This document shows, piece after piece, positions 1 through 9,711 of a DNA stretch of 64,000 nucleotides. Below the pieces are notes generated by a model. That model worked only from the letters and a program-made list of their open reading frames with translations. It searched no databases and had not been told where the DNA came from. A program made the translations under genes and the position numbers. Source of the DNA: Kitasatospora sp. GAS204B (lineage in GTDB: Bacteria; Actinomycetota; Actinomycetes; Streptomycetales; Streptomycetaceae); contig NZ_JARZAG010000011.1 in NCBI RefSeq assembly GCF_029892155.1, forward strand, positions 124,001 through 188,000, read 5' to 3'. Each line of letters begins with the position of its first letter. Within the stretch, counting starts at the first letter, position 1.

Positions 1-1167
1 CGGTTCTTCTTCCTGGAGATGAACACCCGCTTGCAGGTCGAGCACCCGGTCACCGAATGCGTCACCGGTCTCGACCTGGTGGCGCTACAACTGGCCGTCG
101 CCGAAGGCGAGGCGCTGCCCGCCGAACCACCGGCGCCCAGCGGTCACGCGATCGAAGCCCGGCTCTACGCCGAGGATCCGGCGACCGACTGGCAGCCGCA
201 GAGCGGCACCTTGCACCGGATCGAGTTCCCGCCCGCACACGACGGCCTGCGGATCGACTCCGGCGTCGAGAGCGGCAGCACGGTCGGGGTGCACTACGAC
301 GCCATGCTCGCCAAGGTGATCGCCTGGGCGCCGACCCGGGCCGCCGCCGCGCGCCGACTGGCCGACGCCCTGGCGCGGACCCGGATCCACGGTCTTACCA
401 CCAACCGCGACCTGCTGGTCCGGGTGCTGCGTCACCCGGCGTTCTTGGCCGGCGAGTTGAGCACCGCCTTCCTCGCCGAGCACGCCGCCGACCTGCTGCC
501 CGCCACCCGTGACAAGCGCGAACTGCCGCTCGCCGCCCTGGCCGCCGCGCTCGCCGACGCCGCCACCCGCACCAGCCCGCTGCCCTCCGGCTGGCGCAAC
601 CTCTCCTCCCAGCCCCAGGTCAAGCGCTACCGGGCCGCTGACGGTGAGGAACTGACGGTCCGCTACCAACACACGAGGAACGGCCTGCGGGCCGAGGACC
701 ACCCGGGCGTGCGTCTGCTCGCTGCCAACGCTCAGCAGGTCACCCTGGAACTGGACGGCCTGCGCCGTACCTTCCAGGTCGCTTTCTACGGCAGCACGGT
801 CGAAGTCGACGCACCGTCAGGATCCGTTGGCCTCACCGCACTTCCCCGTTTCCTCGAGCCGGTCGAGCAGCGCGCCCCCGGGGCCCTGCTCGCCCCGATG
901 CCCGGCACCGTGATCCGCCTCGCCGTCGCCGTCGGCGACCGGGTGACGGCGGGCCAGCCGCTGCTCTGGCTGGAGGCGATGAAGATGGAGCACCAGGTCA
1001 CCGCCCCGGTCGACGGCACGGTGACCGAACTGCGCACCGGTGCCGGGCAGCAGGTGGACCTGGGCGCCCTGCTCGCCGTCCTCGAACCGGACGTCCTCGA
1101 ACCCGAGCGTCCCACGCACCCCGAACGCGAGCCCGCACCTGCACCCGCACCCGAAGCCGCCAGCTGA
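1..1167 (+). CDS. Biotin-dependent acyl-CoA carboxylase alpha subunit, C-terminal part (5' end outside window)
   Basis: The frame is open from base 1 and begins inside the biotin carboxylase domain: the first codons read RFFFLEMNTRLQVEHPVTE, the conserved active-site stretch. It continues through the biotin carboxylase C-terminal domain and a linker to a biotinyl carrier domain, where EAMKMEH marks the biotinylated lysine (codon 982-984). The protein ends in a Pro/Glu/Ala tail. The family carboxylates acetyl-, propionyl- or methylcrotonyl-CoA together with a separate carboxyltransferase subunit, presumably encoded upstream. The next gene, an acyl-CoA dehydrogenase, starts 16 bp downstream, which suggests an operon for branched-chain or short-chain acyl-CoA breakdown. 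Substrate cannot be fixed from this part alone. Confidence 0.93.
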   Translation, partial: RFFFLEMNTRLQVEHPVTECVTGLDLVALQLAVAEGEALPAEPPAPSGHAIEARLYAEDPATDWQPQSGTLHRIEFPPAHDGLRIDSGVESGSTVGVHYDAMLAKVIAWAPTRAAAARRLADALARTRIHGLTTNRDLLVRVLRHPAFLAGELSTAFLAEHAADLLPATRDKRELPLAALAAALADAATRTSPLPSGWRNLSSQPQVKRYRAADGEELTVRYQHTRNGLRAEDHPGVRLLAANAQQVTLELDGLRRTFQVAFYGSTVEVDAPSGSVGLTALPRFLEPVEQRAPGALLAPMPGTVIRLAVAVGDRVTAGQPLLWLEAMKMEHQVTAPVDGTVTELRTGAGQQVDLGALLAVLEPDVLEPERPTHPEREPAPAPAPEAAS

Positions 1168-1183
1168 CCGGAGGACCTCCCGC

Positions 1184-2365
1184 ATGTCCGCATCCAGCAC
1201 CCCCGAGAGCCCCTTGATCGAGACCCCCGAGCGAATCGCGCTGCGCAAGGCGGTGGGTGACCTCGGCCGCCGCTACGGATCGCCCTACTTCCTGGCCAAG
1301 GCTCGTGCCGGCGAGCACACCGACGAACTCTGGTCCGAGGCCGGCAAGCTGGGCTTCCTTGGCGTCAACCTCCCCGAGGAGTACGGCGGTGGGGGCGCCG
1401 GCGTCTACGAGCTGTCGATCGTCCTGGAGGAACTGGGCACCGTCGGCTGCCCGTTGCTGATGCTGGTGGTCTCCCCGGCGATCTGCGGCACGATCCTGGC
1501 CCGGTTCGGCACCGAGGAGCAGAAGCGCGCCTGGCTGCCCGCCCTGGCCGACGGCAGTCGCCGGATGGCCTTCGCGATCACCGAGCCGGACGCCGGCTCC
1601 AACTCGCACAAGCTGTCCACCGTGGCCAAGCGCGACGGCGCGGACTGGATCCTGAACGGCCGCAAGGTGTTCATCTCGGGCCTCGACGGCGCCGACGCCG
1701 TGCTGGTGGTCGGCCGCACCGCCGACGCTCGCACCGGCAAGCTGAAGCCCGCGCTGTTCATCGTGCCGCGCCAGACCCCGGGCTTCGAGTACCGCCCGAT
1801 CCCGATGGAACTCCTCTCGCCCGAGCGGCAGTTCCAGGTCTTCCTGGACGACGTCCGGCTGCCCGCCGACGCCCTGGTGGGCGACGAGAACGCCGGCCTG
1901 CAGCAGCTCTTCGCCGGGCTCAACCCGGAGCGGATCATGACCGCCGCCTTCTCGCTCGGGGTAGCCCGCCAGGCTCTGAACACGGCCGTCGAGTACGCCA
2001 GGACCCGCACCGTCTGGGACGCCCCGATCGGCGCCCACCAGGGCCTTGCCCACCCGCTCGCGCAGTGCGCCATCGAGGTCGAGTTGGCCCGCCTGATGAT
2101 GCGCAAGGCCGCCCATCTCTATGACGCGGGCGACGACATGGGGGCGGGCGAGGCCGCCAACATGGCCAAGTACGCCTCCGGCGAGGCGGCCACCCGCACC
2201 GTCGACCAGGCCGTGCAGACCCTCGGCGGCAACGGCCTGACCCAGGAGTACGGGCTGGCCGCGCTGCTCGCCGCCACCCGGGTCGGCCGGGTGGCGCCGG
2301 TCAGCCGGGAGATGATCCTCAACTACGTCGCCCAGCACACCCTGGGCCTGCCGCGCTCGTACTGA
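1184..2365 (+). CDS. Acyl-CoA dehydrogenase
   Basis: This 393-residue protein has the full acyl-CoA dehydrogenase layout: an N-terminal helical domain, the flavin-binding middle domain with AFAITEPDAGSN near residue 125, and a C-terminal helical domain containing QTLGGNGLTQEYGL. It would oxidise an acyl-CoA to the 2-enoyl-CoA with FAD and pass electrons to electron-transfer flavoprotein. I chose ATG 1184, which has GGAGGA upstream (1170-1175); an in-frame start further upstream would run through the carboxylase gene. It lies between the carboxylase alpha gene and an acyl-CoA ligase gene, a grouping that fits catabolism of an exogenous acid. Chain-length specificity is not visible. Confidence 0.92.
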   Translation: MSASSTPESPLIETPERIALRKAVGDLGRRYGSPYFLAKARAGEHTDELWSEAGKLGFLGVNLPEEYGGGGAGVYELSIVLEELGTVGCPLLMLVVSPAICGTILARFGTEEQKRAWLPALADGSRRMAFAITEPDAGSNSHKLSTVAKRDGADWILNGRKVFISGLDGADAVLVVGRTADARTGKLKPALFIVPRQTPGFEYRPIPMELLSPERQFQVFLDDVRLPADALVGDENAGLQQLFAGLNPERIMTAAFSLGVARQALNTAVEYARTRTVWDAPIGAHQGLAHPLAQCAIEVELARLMMRKAAHLYDAGDDMGAGEAANMAKYASGEAATRTVDQAVQTLGGNGLTQEYGLAALLAATRVGRVAPVSREMILNYVAQHTLGLPRSY

Positions 2366-2511
2366 CGCGGCCTGGTCCCGGACCCGCTCCGCCCGGCAAG
2401 ATCCGCAAGAGAGACCCCAGTTCGCCGGGGCGCGCGTGCGCGCCCCGGCGCCCGGGTAGCACCTCCGGCACGGTCCACCCGGCCGTGAGTCGCCGAACCG
2501 CAGGAGTTCCC

Positions 2512-4161
2512 ATGGTGTTTCGCAGCGAGTACCCCGACGTCCCCGTCATCGACCGGCCGTTGCACGAGGTGGTGCTGGCCGACGCCGCCCGCTACGGCGA
2601 CCGGCCCGCCCTGGTCGACGGCCTGACCGGCGAGACGGTGAGCTACGCCGAACTGGTCACCGCGGTCGGCCGGGTGGCCGCCGGGCTGGCCGAGGCCGGG
2701 GTGGTCAAGGGAGACGTGGTCGCGCTGCACAGCCCCAACTCCATCGCCTTCCCGATCGCCCTGTACGCGGCGGGCAAGGCGGGCGCCGTGGTCACCACCG
2801 TCTCCTCGCTCGCCACCCCCGAGGAACTGGCCGGCCAGCTGCGCGACAGCGGAGCGACGTGGATCATCACCGTCTCGGCGCTGCTGCCCGTCTCGCTGGC
2901 CGCCGTTGAGCTGGCCGCCACTGAGCTGGCCGCCGCCGATGGCAAAGCCGTCCGCGAGATCATCCTGCTCGACCAGGGCGGTCCGGCGGCCTACCGCACC
3001 CTGGCCGACCTGCGCGCCAGTACCGCCCCCGAACCCGAGGTCACCATCGACCCGGGCACCGACCTCGCCGTGCTGCCCTACTCCAGCGGTACCACCGGCC
3101 TGCCCAAGGGCGTGATGCTCACCCACCGCTCGATCGCCACCAACCTGGCCCAGATCGATGCGGTCGAGGCCGGCGTGGTGGGCGAGCGGCTGATAGCAGT
3201 TCTGCCCTTCTTTCACATCTACGGTCTGGTGATCCTCCTGCATCGCCCGCTGCAGGTCGGCGCCACCGTGGTGGTGCTGCCCCGCTTCGATCTGGAACAG
3301 TTCCTGCGCACCATCGAGGAGCAGCGGATCGAAGGCCTGATAGTGGCCCCGCCGATCGTGCTGGCGCTGGCCAAGCACCCGATGGTCGACGCCTTCGACC
3401 TCTCCTCGATCCGCTACGTGCGCAGCGCCGCCGCCCCGCTGGACGCGGACCTCGCGGCGGCCTGCGCGGCCCGGCTGGGCCTGCCCACCGTCCAGCAGGG
3501 CTACGGCATGACCGAGCTGTCGCCAGCCACCCACCTGGTCCGGCTGGACGACCCGGCGCCCGCGCCCGGGTCGGTCGGCAAGCTGATCGCGGCCACCGAA
3601 CTGCGGGTGCGCTCGCTGGCCGCCGACGGCGAGCGCGCCGCCGGGGGAGCCGAGCCGGCCGACGGCGAGCGGTCCGGGTCCGGCGAGGACCTCGGGGTCG
3701 GCGAGCACGGCGAGATCGTGATCCGCGGCCCGCAGGTGATGAAGGGCTACCTCGGCCGGCCGGCCGAGACCGACACGATGATCGACGCCGACGGCTGGCT
3801 GCACACCGGCGACGTCGGCTATGTGGACGAGCGCGGCTACCTCTTCATCGTCGACCGGGTCAAGGAGTTGATCAAGTACAAGGGCTACCAGGTCGCGCCC
3901 GCCGAGTTGGAGGCGCTGTTGCTGACCCACCCGCAGATCGTCGACGCCGCGGTGATCGGTGTCACCGGTGAGGACGGCACCGAGCGGCCCAAGGCCTTCG
4001 TGGTCCGCACCCCGGGCAGCGAGCTGACCGAGCCGGAGGTGATCGACTTCGTCGCGGCCCGGGTCGCGCCGTACAAGAAGGTCCGCGCGGTCGGCTTCCT
4101 GGAGGCGGTGCCCAAGTCGGCCAGCGGCAAGATCCTGCGCCGCGAGCTGCGCGGCCGCTGA
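2512..4161 (+). CDS. AMP-dependent acyl/aryl-CoA ligase (4-coumarate-CoA ligase-like)
   Basis: The 549-residue protein is an ANL-superfamily adenylating enzyme. The P-loop reads YSSGTTGLPKGVMLTH, the core has QQGYGMTELSP and GWLHTGDVGYVDERGYLFIVDR, and the C-terminal catalytic lysine lies in SASGKILRREL. It would activate a carboxylic acid as the adenylate and transfer it to CoA. ATG 2512 is preceded by CAGGAG (2501-2506) and is preferred over an in-frame GTG nine codons upstream. An insertion of about 25 Ala/Gly/Glu-rich residues around 375-400 is unusual for the family. With the two upstream genes it forms a probable acid activation and oxidation operon; the substrate is unknown. Confidence 0.9.
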   Translation: MVFRSEYPDVPVIDRPLHEVVLADAARYGDRPALVDGLTGETVSYAELVTAVGRVAAGLAEAGVVKGDVVALHSPNSIAFPIALYAAGKAGAVVTTVSSLATPEELAGQLRDSGATWIITVSALLPVSLAAVELAATELAAADGKAVREIILLDQGGPAAYRTLADLRASTAPEPEVTIDPGTDLAVLPYSSGTTGLPKGVMLTHRSIATNLAQIDAVEAGVVGERLIAVLPFFHIYGLVILLHRPLQVGATVVVLPRFDLEQFLRTIEEQRIEGLIVAPPIVLALAKHPMVDAFDLSSIRYVRSAAAPLDADLAAACAARLGLPTVQQGYGMTELSPATHLVRLDDPAPAPGSVGKLIAATELRVRSLAADGERAAGGAEPADGERSGSGEDLGVGEHGEIVIRGPQVMKGYLGRPAETDTMIDADGWLHTGDVGYVDERGYLFIVDRVKELIKYKGYQVAPAELEALLLTHPQIVDAAVIGVTGEDGTERPKAFVVRTPGSELTEPEVIDFVAARVAPYKKVRAVGFLEAVPKSASGKILRRELRGR

Positions 4162-4189
4162 CCGGGGATCCGTTACCGCCCCCTCTCTG

Positions 4190-4227
4190 CCCCCGGCCCC
4201 CATCTGCGAGGATGCGGTGGCCGGGGG
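4190..4227. terminator. Inverted repeat between the CoA ligase and TetR genes
   Basis: CCCCCGGCC (4190-4198) and GGCCGGGGG (4219-4227) are perfect 9-bp arms around a 20-base loop, just after the ligase stop. This could end or attenuate the upstream operon. There is no T-run, so this is a structural inference only. Confidence 0.4.
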
Positions 4228-4318
4228 TCCGCACCCCCGCATCCCGCACCCCCGCACCACCGGGCCGCTCCCGCCGAGTCGGCCCCACCCCCCCCACACC
4301 CGTCCGGAGCGCACCGCC

Positions 4319-4948
4319 ATGACCACCGCCGCCCGCACCCCGCAGCAGGACCGCAGCCGTGCCACCAGACGCCGCCTGCTGGAGGCCGCCGTCGAGTGCC
4401 TGGCCGAGCTGGGCTGGAACGGCAGCACCGTCACCGTGGTGGCCGAACGCGCCGGGGTGACCAGAGGCGCCGCCCAGCACCACTTCCCGACCCGCGAGGA
4501 CCTCTTCACCGCCGCCGTCGAACACGTCACCGCCGAGCGGCTGGCCGCCGTCCGGGCCGACACCGAGGAGCTGCCCCCGGCCGGCCCGGCCCGCACCGAG
4601 GCCGTGGTCGACCTGATCGTGCGCCTCTACACCGGGCCGCTGTTCCGCGCCGCGCTGCACCTGTGGGTGGCCGCCGCCACCGAGCAGCAGCTGCGCGAGC
4701 GGATCGTCGCCCTGGAGAACCGGGTCGGCCGCGAGTCGCACCGCGCGGCGCTGGAGTTCCTCGGGGTGGACGAGAGCGCGCAGGGCGTGCGCGAGTCCGT
4801 CCAGGCCACCCTCGACCTGGCCCGCGGCCTGGGGCTGGCGAACCTGCTCACCGACGACGCCGCCCGCCGGGCGCGGGTGGTCCGCCAGTGGGCGCGGATG
4901 CTCCAGACGGCGCTCGACGAGGCGTCAGCTGACGACGCACCGGAGTGA
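4319..4948 (+). CDS. TetR/AcrR-family transcriptional regulator
   Basis: The 209-residue protein has an N-terminal TetR helix-turn-helix (residues about 15-62) with LLEAAVECLAELGWNGSTV and the recognition helix in RAGVTRGAAQHHFPTREDLF. The C-terminal ligand-binding domain is all-helical. The start is the ATG at 4319, which places the helix-turn-helix at the usual distance from the N-terminus; no strong ribosome site is visible. It follows the acyl-CoA carboxylase, dehydrogenase and ligase genes on the same strand, so a role as acyl-CoA-responsive repressor of that operon is likely but inferred. Confidence 0.9.
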   Translation: MTTAARTPQQDRSRATRRRLLEAAVECLAELGWNGSTVTVVAERAGVTRGAAQHHFPTREDLFTAAVEHVTAERLAAVRADTEELPPAGPARTEAVVDLIVRLYTGPLFRAALHLWVAAATEQQLRERIVALENRVGRESHRAALEFLGVDESAQGVRESVQATLDLARGLGLANLLTDDAARRARVVRQWARMLQTALDEASADDAPE

Positions 4949-5010
4949 CACCGGGTCATCCCCTGCCGCGCGCGGTCGCCGCGCCGCCGATCAACGGGCA
5001 GTCTTGAGGA

Positions 5011-7509
5011 GTGCACGCACCTCAGCCCGGCCCCCCGCCCGAGGGGGGCACCCAGCCCGGCGGTTCCGGCGCGGGAGCCGGCGTGGGCGGGCCCGGGATC
5101 GCCCCCTCGAGCCTGGACGGCCACCGCCTGGTCCCGCTCGCCACCGCGGTGCTGGACGCCGACGGCGTGGTCCTGCACTGGAGCGAGGACGCCGAACGGC
5201 TGCTCGGGTGGCGCGCCGAGGAGATCGTCGGACACCCGGCCGCGCCGCTGCTGACCAGCCGCGATCACCACACCGAGGCGCTGGCGCTGTACGAGCGCGT
5301 GCTGTCCGGACGCCGCTGGTCGGGCGTCTTCCCGGTGCGGCACAAGGACGGCCACCAGGTCGAGCTGGACTTCCGCACCTACGGCATCCGAGGGCCGGGC
5401 GGGCGGCCGCTGGTCCTGGCCACCGGCTCCGACGTGCGGGCCATCAAGCAGGTGGAGGCCAACCTCGCGGTACTGGAGGGCTTCTTCACCCAGTCGCCGA
5501 TCGGCCTGGCCGTCTACGACACCGAGCTGCGCTACGTCCGGATCAACCAGGCGCTGGCCCGGATGAACGGCCTGTCGGTGGATCAGCACCTGGGCCGGCG
5601 GCTGGACGAGGTGCTGCCCGGCATCAACACCACCGAGATCGAGGCGGTGATGCGCGAGGTGCTCGCCACCGGCGAACCGGTGGTCGACGCCCGCTCCTAC
5701 GGCCGCACCCCGACCGAGCCGGGCCGCGACCGGGCCTGGTCCGCCTCCTACTTCCGCCTCGCGGACCCCGCGGGACAGGTGCTCGGCGTCAGCTCCTCGA
5801 TCATCGACGTCACCGAGCGGTTCCGGGCCGAGGCCCGCGCCGCCCGGGCCCAGGAGCGGCTCACCCTGCTCGCCGAGGCCACCGCCCGGATCGGCACCAC
5901 CCTCGACATGCAGCGCACCGCCGAGGAGCTGATCGCCTCGGTGGTCCCCAAGTTCGCCGACTTCGCCACCGTCGACCTGCTCGATCCGGTCCTCCAGGGC
6001 GAGGAACCAAGCCTGCTGGCCCCCGACCAGGGGGTGCTGCTGCGCGCGGTGGCCGCCGGCGAGGTCACCGGGTCGGGCCTGGTCGGCGTGGCCGACGCGG
6101 TCGGCGAGACCACCGCCTACGACTCCAACCGCAACTACACCAAGAGCCTGCGCAGCGGGAAGTCGATGGTGATCGCCAAGATGGACGAGCCGACGCTGCG
6201 CAAACTGGCCGCGCGCAAGGAGCGGGCCGAGCCGGGCCTGGCCGCCGGGATCCACTCCTACCTGCTGGTGCCGCTGCTGGCCCGCGGCATGGTGCTGGGC
6301 GGCGCCGAGTTCGTCCGCACCCGCAACCCCGAGTCCTTCACCGAGGCGGACGTGGCGCTGGCCGAGGAGCTGGTCGCCCGCACCGCCGTCAGCATCGACA
6401 ACGCCCGCCTCTACCGGCGCGAGCGGGACACCGCGCTGACCCTGCAGCGCAGCCTGCTGCCGCAGGAGATCCACCGCACCCTCGGTCTGGAGATCGCCTA
6501 CCGCTACCTGCCCAGCAGCCTGGTCAGCGAGGTCGGCGGCGACTGGTTCGACGTGGTGCCGCTCTCCTGCGGGCGGGTGGCGCTGGTGGTCGGCGACGTG
6601 ATGGGCCACGGGATCAGGGCGGCGGCGACGATGGGTCAGCTGCGCACCGTGGCGCGCACCCTGGCCACCTTGGACATGCCGCCGGCCCAGGTGCTCGCCC
6701 GGCTCGACGAGACCGCCACCGGGATCGGCGAGGGCCAGTTCGCCACCTGCGTCTGCGTGGTCTACGACCCGGTGGACCGCAGCTGCACGGTGGCCTGCGC
6801 GGGCCACCTCCCGCCGGTGGTGATGGGCCCGGACGGCGACGCCCGGTCGCTGGAGGTGCCGCCGGGCGTGCCGCTGGGGATCGGCGGGGTGGCGTTCGAG
6901 AGCGTCGAGTTCACCCTGCCGGAGGGCAGCATCCTGACCCTCTACACCGACGGCCTGGTCGAGCGGCGCGGCGAGGACATCGACCAGGGCATCAACCAGC
7001 TCTGCACCACGCTGGCCGCCCGCGGCCGCACCCTGGAGGCGCACTGCGACGCGGTGATCTCGACGTTGGTGGGCGGCGGCACCGAGGACGACGTGGCGAT
7101 GATCATGGCGCGGGCGCTGCCGCTGCCGAGTGACCGGATCGCCACCCTGCCGCTCACCGGCGAGGGCCCGATCCCCGCGCTCGCCCGCCGCTTCACCCGC
7201 AGCACGCTGGCCTCCTGGGGCCTGAGCCCGCTCGCCGACTTCGCCGAACTGCTGGTCAGCGAGCTGGTCACGAACGCCTTGGTGCACGCCCAGCAGCCGC
7301 GCCGGCTGCGGCTGTTCCGCGACCGGATGCTCACCCTGGAGGTGGCCGACGCCGGGCGCCAGGCCCCGCGGCTGCGCCCGGCCGGCTCGGAGGACGAGGG
7401 CGGGCGCGGAATGAACCTGATCAACGAGCTGGCCCAGCGCTGGGGCAGCCGGCCGACCAAGGACGGCAAGGTGGTCTGGGCGGAGCTGGAACTGCCGCTC
7501 GGCAGCTGA
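5011..7509 (+). CDS. Multi-sensor PP2C (SpoIIE-type) phosphatase with PAS, GAF and HATPase domains
   Basis: The 832-residue protein is modular: an Ala/Gly/Pro-rich N-terminus, two PAS domains (about 35-140 and 150-270), a GAF domain (about 290-470), a SpoIIE/RsbU PP2C phosphatase (about 490-695; metal-binding VGGDWFD near 507, GDVMGHG, GGGTEDDVAMIM), and an RsbW/SpoIIAB-like ATPase domain (about 705-830; ELLVSELVTNALVHA, GRGMNLINELA). Such proteins usually control anti-sigma-factor antagonists in partner switching; here phosphatase and kinase-like modules share one chain. There is no signal peptide or membrane segment. The GTG at 5011 abuts GAGGA with no spacer; an in-frame GTG at 5083 has GGGAG five bases upstream and may be the true start. 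Confidence 0.9.
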   Translation: MHAPQPGPPPEGGTQPGGSGAGAGVGGPGIAPSSLDGHRLVPLATAVLDADGVVLHWSEDAERLLGWRAEEIVGHPAAPLLTSRDHHTEALALYERVLSGRRWSGVFPVRHKDGHQVELDFRTYGIRGPGGRPLVLATGSDVRAIKQVEANLAVLEGFFTQSPIGLAVYDTELRYVRINQALARMNGLSVDQHLGRRLDEVLPGINTTEIEAVMREVLATGEPVVDARSYGRTPTEPGRDRAWSASYFRLADPAGQVLGVSSSIIDVTERFRAEARAARAQERLTLLAEATARIGTTLDMQRTAEELIASVVPKFADFATVDLLDPVLQGEEPSLLAPDQGVLLRAVAAGEVTGSGLVGVADAVGETTAYDSNRNYTKSLRSGKSMVIAKMDEPTLRKLAARKERAEPGLAAGIHSYLLVPLLARGMVLGGAEFVRTRNPESFTEADVALAEELVARTAVSIDNARLYRRERDTALTLQRSLLPQEIHRTLGLEIAYRYLPSSLVSEVGGDWFDVVPLSCGRVALVVGDVMGHGIRAAATMGQLRTVARTLATLDMPPAQVLARLDETATGIGEGQFATCVCVVYDPVDRSCTVACAGHLPPVVMGPDGDARSLEVPPGVPLGIGGVAFESVEFTLPEGSILTLYTDGLVERRGEDIDQGINQLCTTLAARGRTLEAHCDAVISTLVGGGTEDDVAMIMARALPLPSDRIATLPLTGEGPIPALARRFTRSTLASWGLSPLADFAELLVSELVTNALVHAQQPRRLRLFRDRMLTLEVADAGRQAPRLRPAGSEDEGGRGMNLINELAQRWGSRPTKDGKVVWAELELPLGS

Positions 7510-7587
7510 GCCGAGCGGCCGCACGTTCCGTCGGACCCGGCCTCCGCTGCGCCGTCGCATCGGCGCGCCGCCACCTTGCTGCGCAGG

Positions 7588-9144
7588 TCACGCTCGGCGC
7601 AGCAGCCGCCAGGCCAGCCCCGCACCCAGCAGCACCAGTACCGCCGCGCAGAGCGCCGCCAGGCTCATGCCCTGCACGAAGGCCGAGCGCGCCGCCTCGG
7701 CCAGTGCCTGCCCGGCCGCGCCCGGCAGCGCGTGCGCCGCCTCGATGGCCGCGCCGAGCGACTGGTGCGCCTTGGCCGCCGTCGCCAGGTCCACCCCCGG
7801 CGGGGTGCCGACCGCACCCGGATAGACCGCGGTGAGCACCGAGCCGAAGAGCGCGATGCCCAGTGCCGTGCCCAGCTCGTAGGCGGTCTCCGAGACGGCG
7901 GAGGCGGCCCCCGACTTCTCGGCGGGCGAAGCGGTCAGCACCAGGTCGGAGGCGAGCGTGTAGACCAGGCCCTCGGCGGCGCCGACGCCGAGGAAGACCG
8001 CCGCCAGCACCAGGTACGGGGTGTCCTGTCGCAGCCAGCCCAGCATCCCGAGCGCCAGCCCCAGCAGGACCATGCCGCCCGCCAGGGCGCCCCGGGTACC
8101 GGCCCGGCGGGCCATCCGGGCGGTCAGCACCGAGGCGACGGCCGCGCCGGCGAAGGCCGGCAGCTCGGCCAGCCCGGCTCGCAGCGGCGAGTAGCCGCGG
8201 ACCAGTTGCAGGTACTGGGAGGTGAAGAAGACCACGCCGGCCAGCCCGAAGACGGCGATCAGCGCGCCCAGCACGGCCGCGGTGAACCGGCGGTCGGCGA
8301 ACAGCCGCACGTCCAGCAGCGGTGCGGTCAGCCGCAGTTGACGGCGGACGAAGAGCCAGAGCCCGAGCACGCCCAGCACGGCGGCCAGCGGCACGTCCCA
8401 GCGCGCCACCCCGTGTGCGGCCGCCTCCTTGATCGCGTAGACCGCGGCGATCAGGCCGGCCATCGAGCAGAACACGCTGGGCAGGTCGAATCGCCCCGGC
8501 TCGGGGTTCCGGGACTCCGGCAGCAGCCAGCCGCCGAGCACCAGCAGCAGGGCGACCAGCGGGAGGTTGAGCAGGAAGACCGAGCCCCACCAGAAGTGCT
8601 CCAGCAGCAGCCCGCCGACCAGCGGACCGGCGGCGGCGCCCGCGGTGGCCGCCGCGCCCCAGATGCCGATCGCCCTGGCCCGCTCCCGCGCGTCCGGGAA
8701 GAGCGCGCGGATCAACGACAGGGTGGAGGGCATGATGGTCGCCCCGGCGACGCCGAGCAGCGCGCGGGCGGCGATCAGCCAGGCGGCGCTCGGCGCGTAG
8801 GCGGCCAGCAGGGAGGCCGCGCCGAACGCGCTCGCACCGATCAGCAGCAGCCGCTTGCGCCCGATCCGGTCGCTCAGCGCTCCCATGCTGACCAGCAGGC
8901 CGGCCAGCACGAAGGAGTAGCTGTCGCCGATCCAGAGCAGCGAGGTCGAGCTGGGCGCGAGCGTCTCAGTGATCGAGGGGATCGCCAGCACCAGCACGGT
9001 CGCGTCGACCACCACCAGCGTGACGGCCAGCACCAGTACCGCCAGGCCGGACCAGCGGCGGGGGTCGGCGGCGGGCGCGTGCGGGGCGGTGCGGGCGGTG
9101 CAGGCGGTGCTGGGGGTGCTGGGGGTGTGCAGGACGGCGGTCAC
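7588..9144 (-). CDS. MFS drug-efflux transporter, DHA2 (14-TMS) type
   Basis: The 518-residue integral membrane protein shows about 14 hydrophobic segments. It carries the MFS loop signature GALSDRIGRKRLLL between segments 2 and 3 and the motif-C-like GAAATAGAAAGPLVGGLLL. It would expel a toxic compound using the proton gradient. Its GTG start (9144) overlaps the TGA of the upstream TetR gene as GTGA, so the two are translationally coupled. The order regulator then pump, with a clear operator ahead of the regulator, indicates drug-inducible efflux. The ligand is unknown. Confidence 0.92.
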   Translation of the reverse strand: MTAVLHTPSTPSTACTARTAPHAPAADPRRWSGLAVLVLAVTLVVVDATVLVLAIPSITETLAPSSTSLLWIGDSYSFVLAGLLVSMGALSDRIGRKRLLLIGASAFGAASLLAAYAPSAAWLIAARALLGVAGATIMPSTLSLIRALFPDARERARAIGIWGAAATAGAAAGPLVGGLLLEHFWWGSVFLLNLPLVALLLVLGGWLLPESRNPEPGRFDLPSVFCSMAGLIAAVYAIKEAAAHGVARWDVPLAAVLGVLGLWLFVRRQLRLTAPLLDVRLFADRRFTAAVLGALIAVFGLAGVVFFTSQYLQLVRGYSPLRAGLAELPAFAGAAVASVLTARMARRAGTRGALAGGMVLLGLALGMLGWLRQDTPYLVLAAVFLGVGAAEGLVYTLASDLVLTASPAEKSGAASAVSETAYELGTALGIALFGSVLTAVYPGAVGTPPGVDLATAAKAHQSLGAAIEAAHALPGAAGQALAEAARSAFVQGMSLAALCAAVLVLLGAGLAWRLLRRA

Positions 9145-9692
9145 GAGGTGCTCCTTCGCAGGGCTCCGCCGAGGAAGAGTTCGGTGAGGGCGAACGCGCT
9201 GTCGCGCGGGGCGAGCCGGCCGTCCTGCACGGCCCAGCCGACGCCGGCCAGCAGGTCGAAGAAGGCCTCGCTGAGCCAGCCGGCCGGCAGCTCGATCCTG
9301 AAGGCTCCCTCCTGCTGCCCGCGCAGGAAGAAGGCCCGGACCCGGGCGTCCTGCTCCTCCCAGAGCGCGCAGAGCTCGGGGTCGTCGAAGAGCTGGTTCT
9401 CCCCGGCCAGGAAGGCGCAGAGCGCCGCGTCCGGGACCAGCACCTCGACCAGCCGGCGCAGCGCCGCCGCCGTGTCACCGGTCTCGATCGCGGCGGTGTC
9501 CAGCGCGCTGTTGTAGCGGCGCAGCCCGAGCAGGCCCACCTCGCGGATCAGCGCGTCGCGCCCCGGGAAGATCCGGTGCAGCGAGGCCCGGCTGATGCCG
9601 GCGACGCGCGCGATCTCGTCCAGATGCGCGGTCGGCTGCCGGGAGAGGACGGTGACGGCTGCCTTGAGTACCGCGTCGCGATCGATGGCCAT
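9141..9692 (-). CDS. TetR-family repressor of the adjacent efflux pump
   Basis: The 183-residue protein starts at ATG 9692 (MAIDRDAVLKAAV). The helix-turn-helix spans residues about 5-50, with the recognition region RVAGISRASLHRIFPGRDALI. The C-terminal half is helical and divergent, as expected for a ligand pocket. Longer in-frame starts lie inside the operator and are unlikely. The stop codon overlaps the efflux gene start. Two overlapping palindromes 20-46 bp upstream of its start are likely its own binding sites, so it should repress both genes. Confidence 0.9.
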   Translation of the reverse strand: MAIDRDAVLKAAVTVLSRQPTAHLDEIARVAGISRASLHRIFPGRDALIREVGLLGLRRYNSALDTAAIETGDTAAALRRLVEVLVPDAALCAFLAGENQLFDDPELCALWEEQDARVRAFFLRGQQEGAFRIELPAGWLSEAFFDLLAGVGWAVQDGRLAPRDSAFALTELFLGGALRRSTS

Positions 9693-9711
9693 GAGACCAG
9701 GGTAGCTCATT

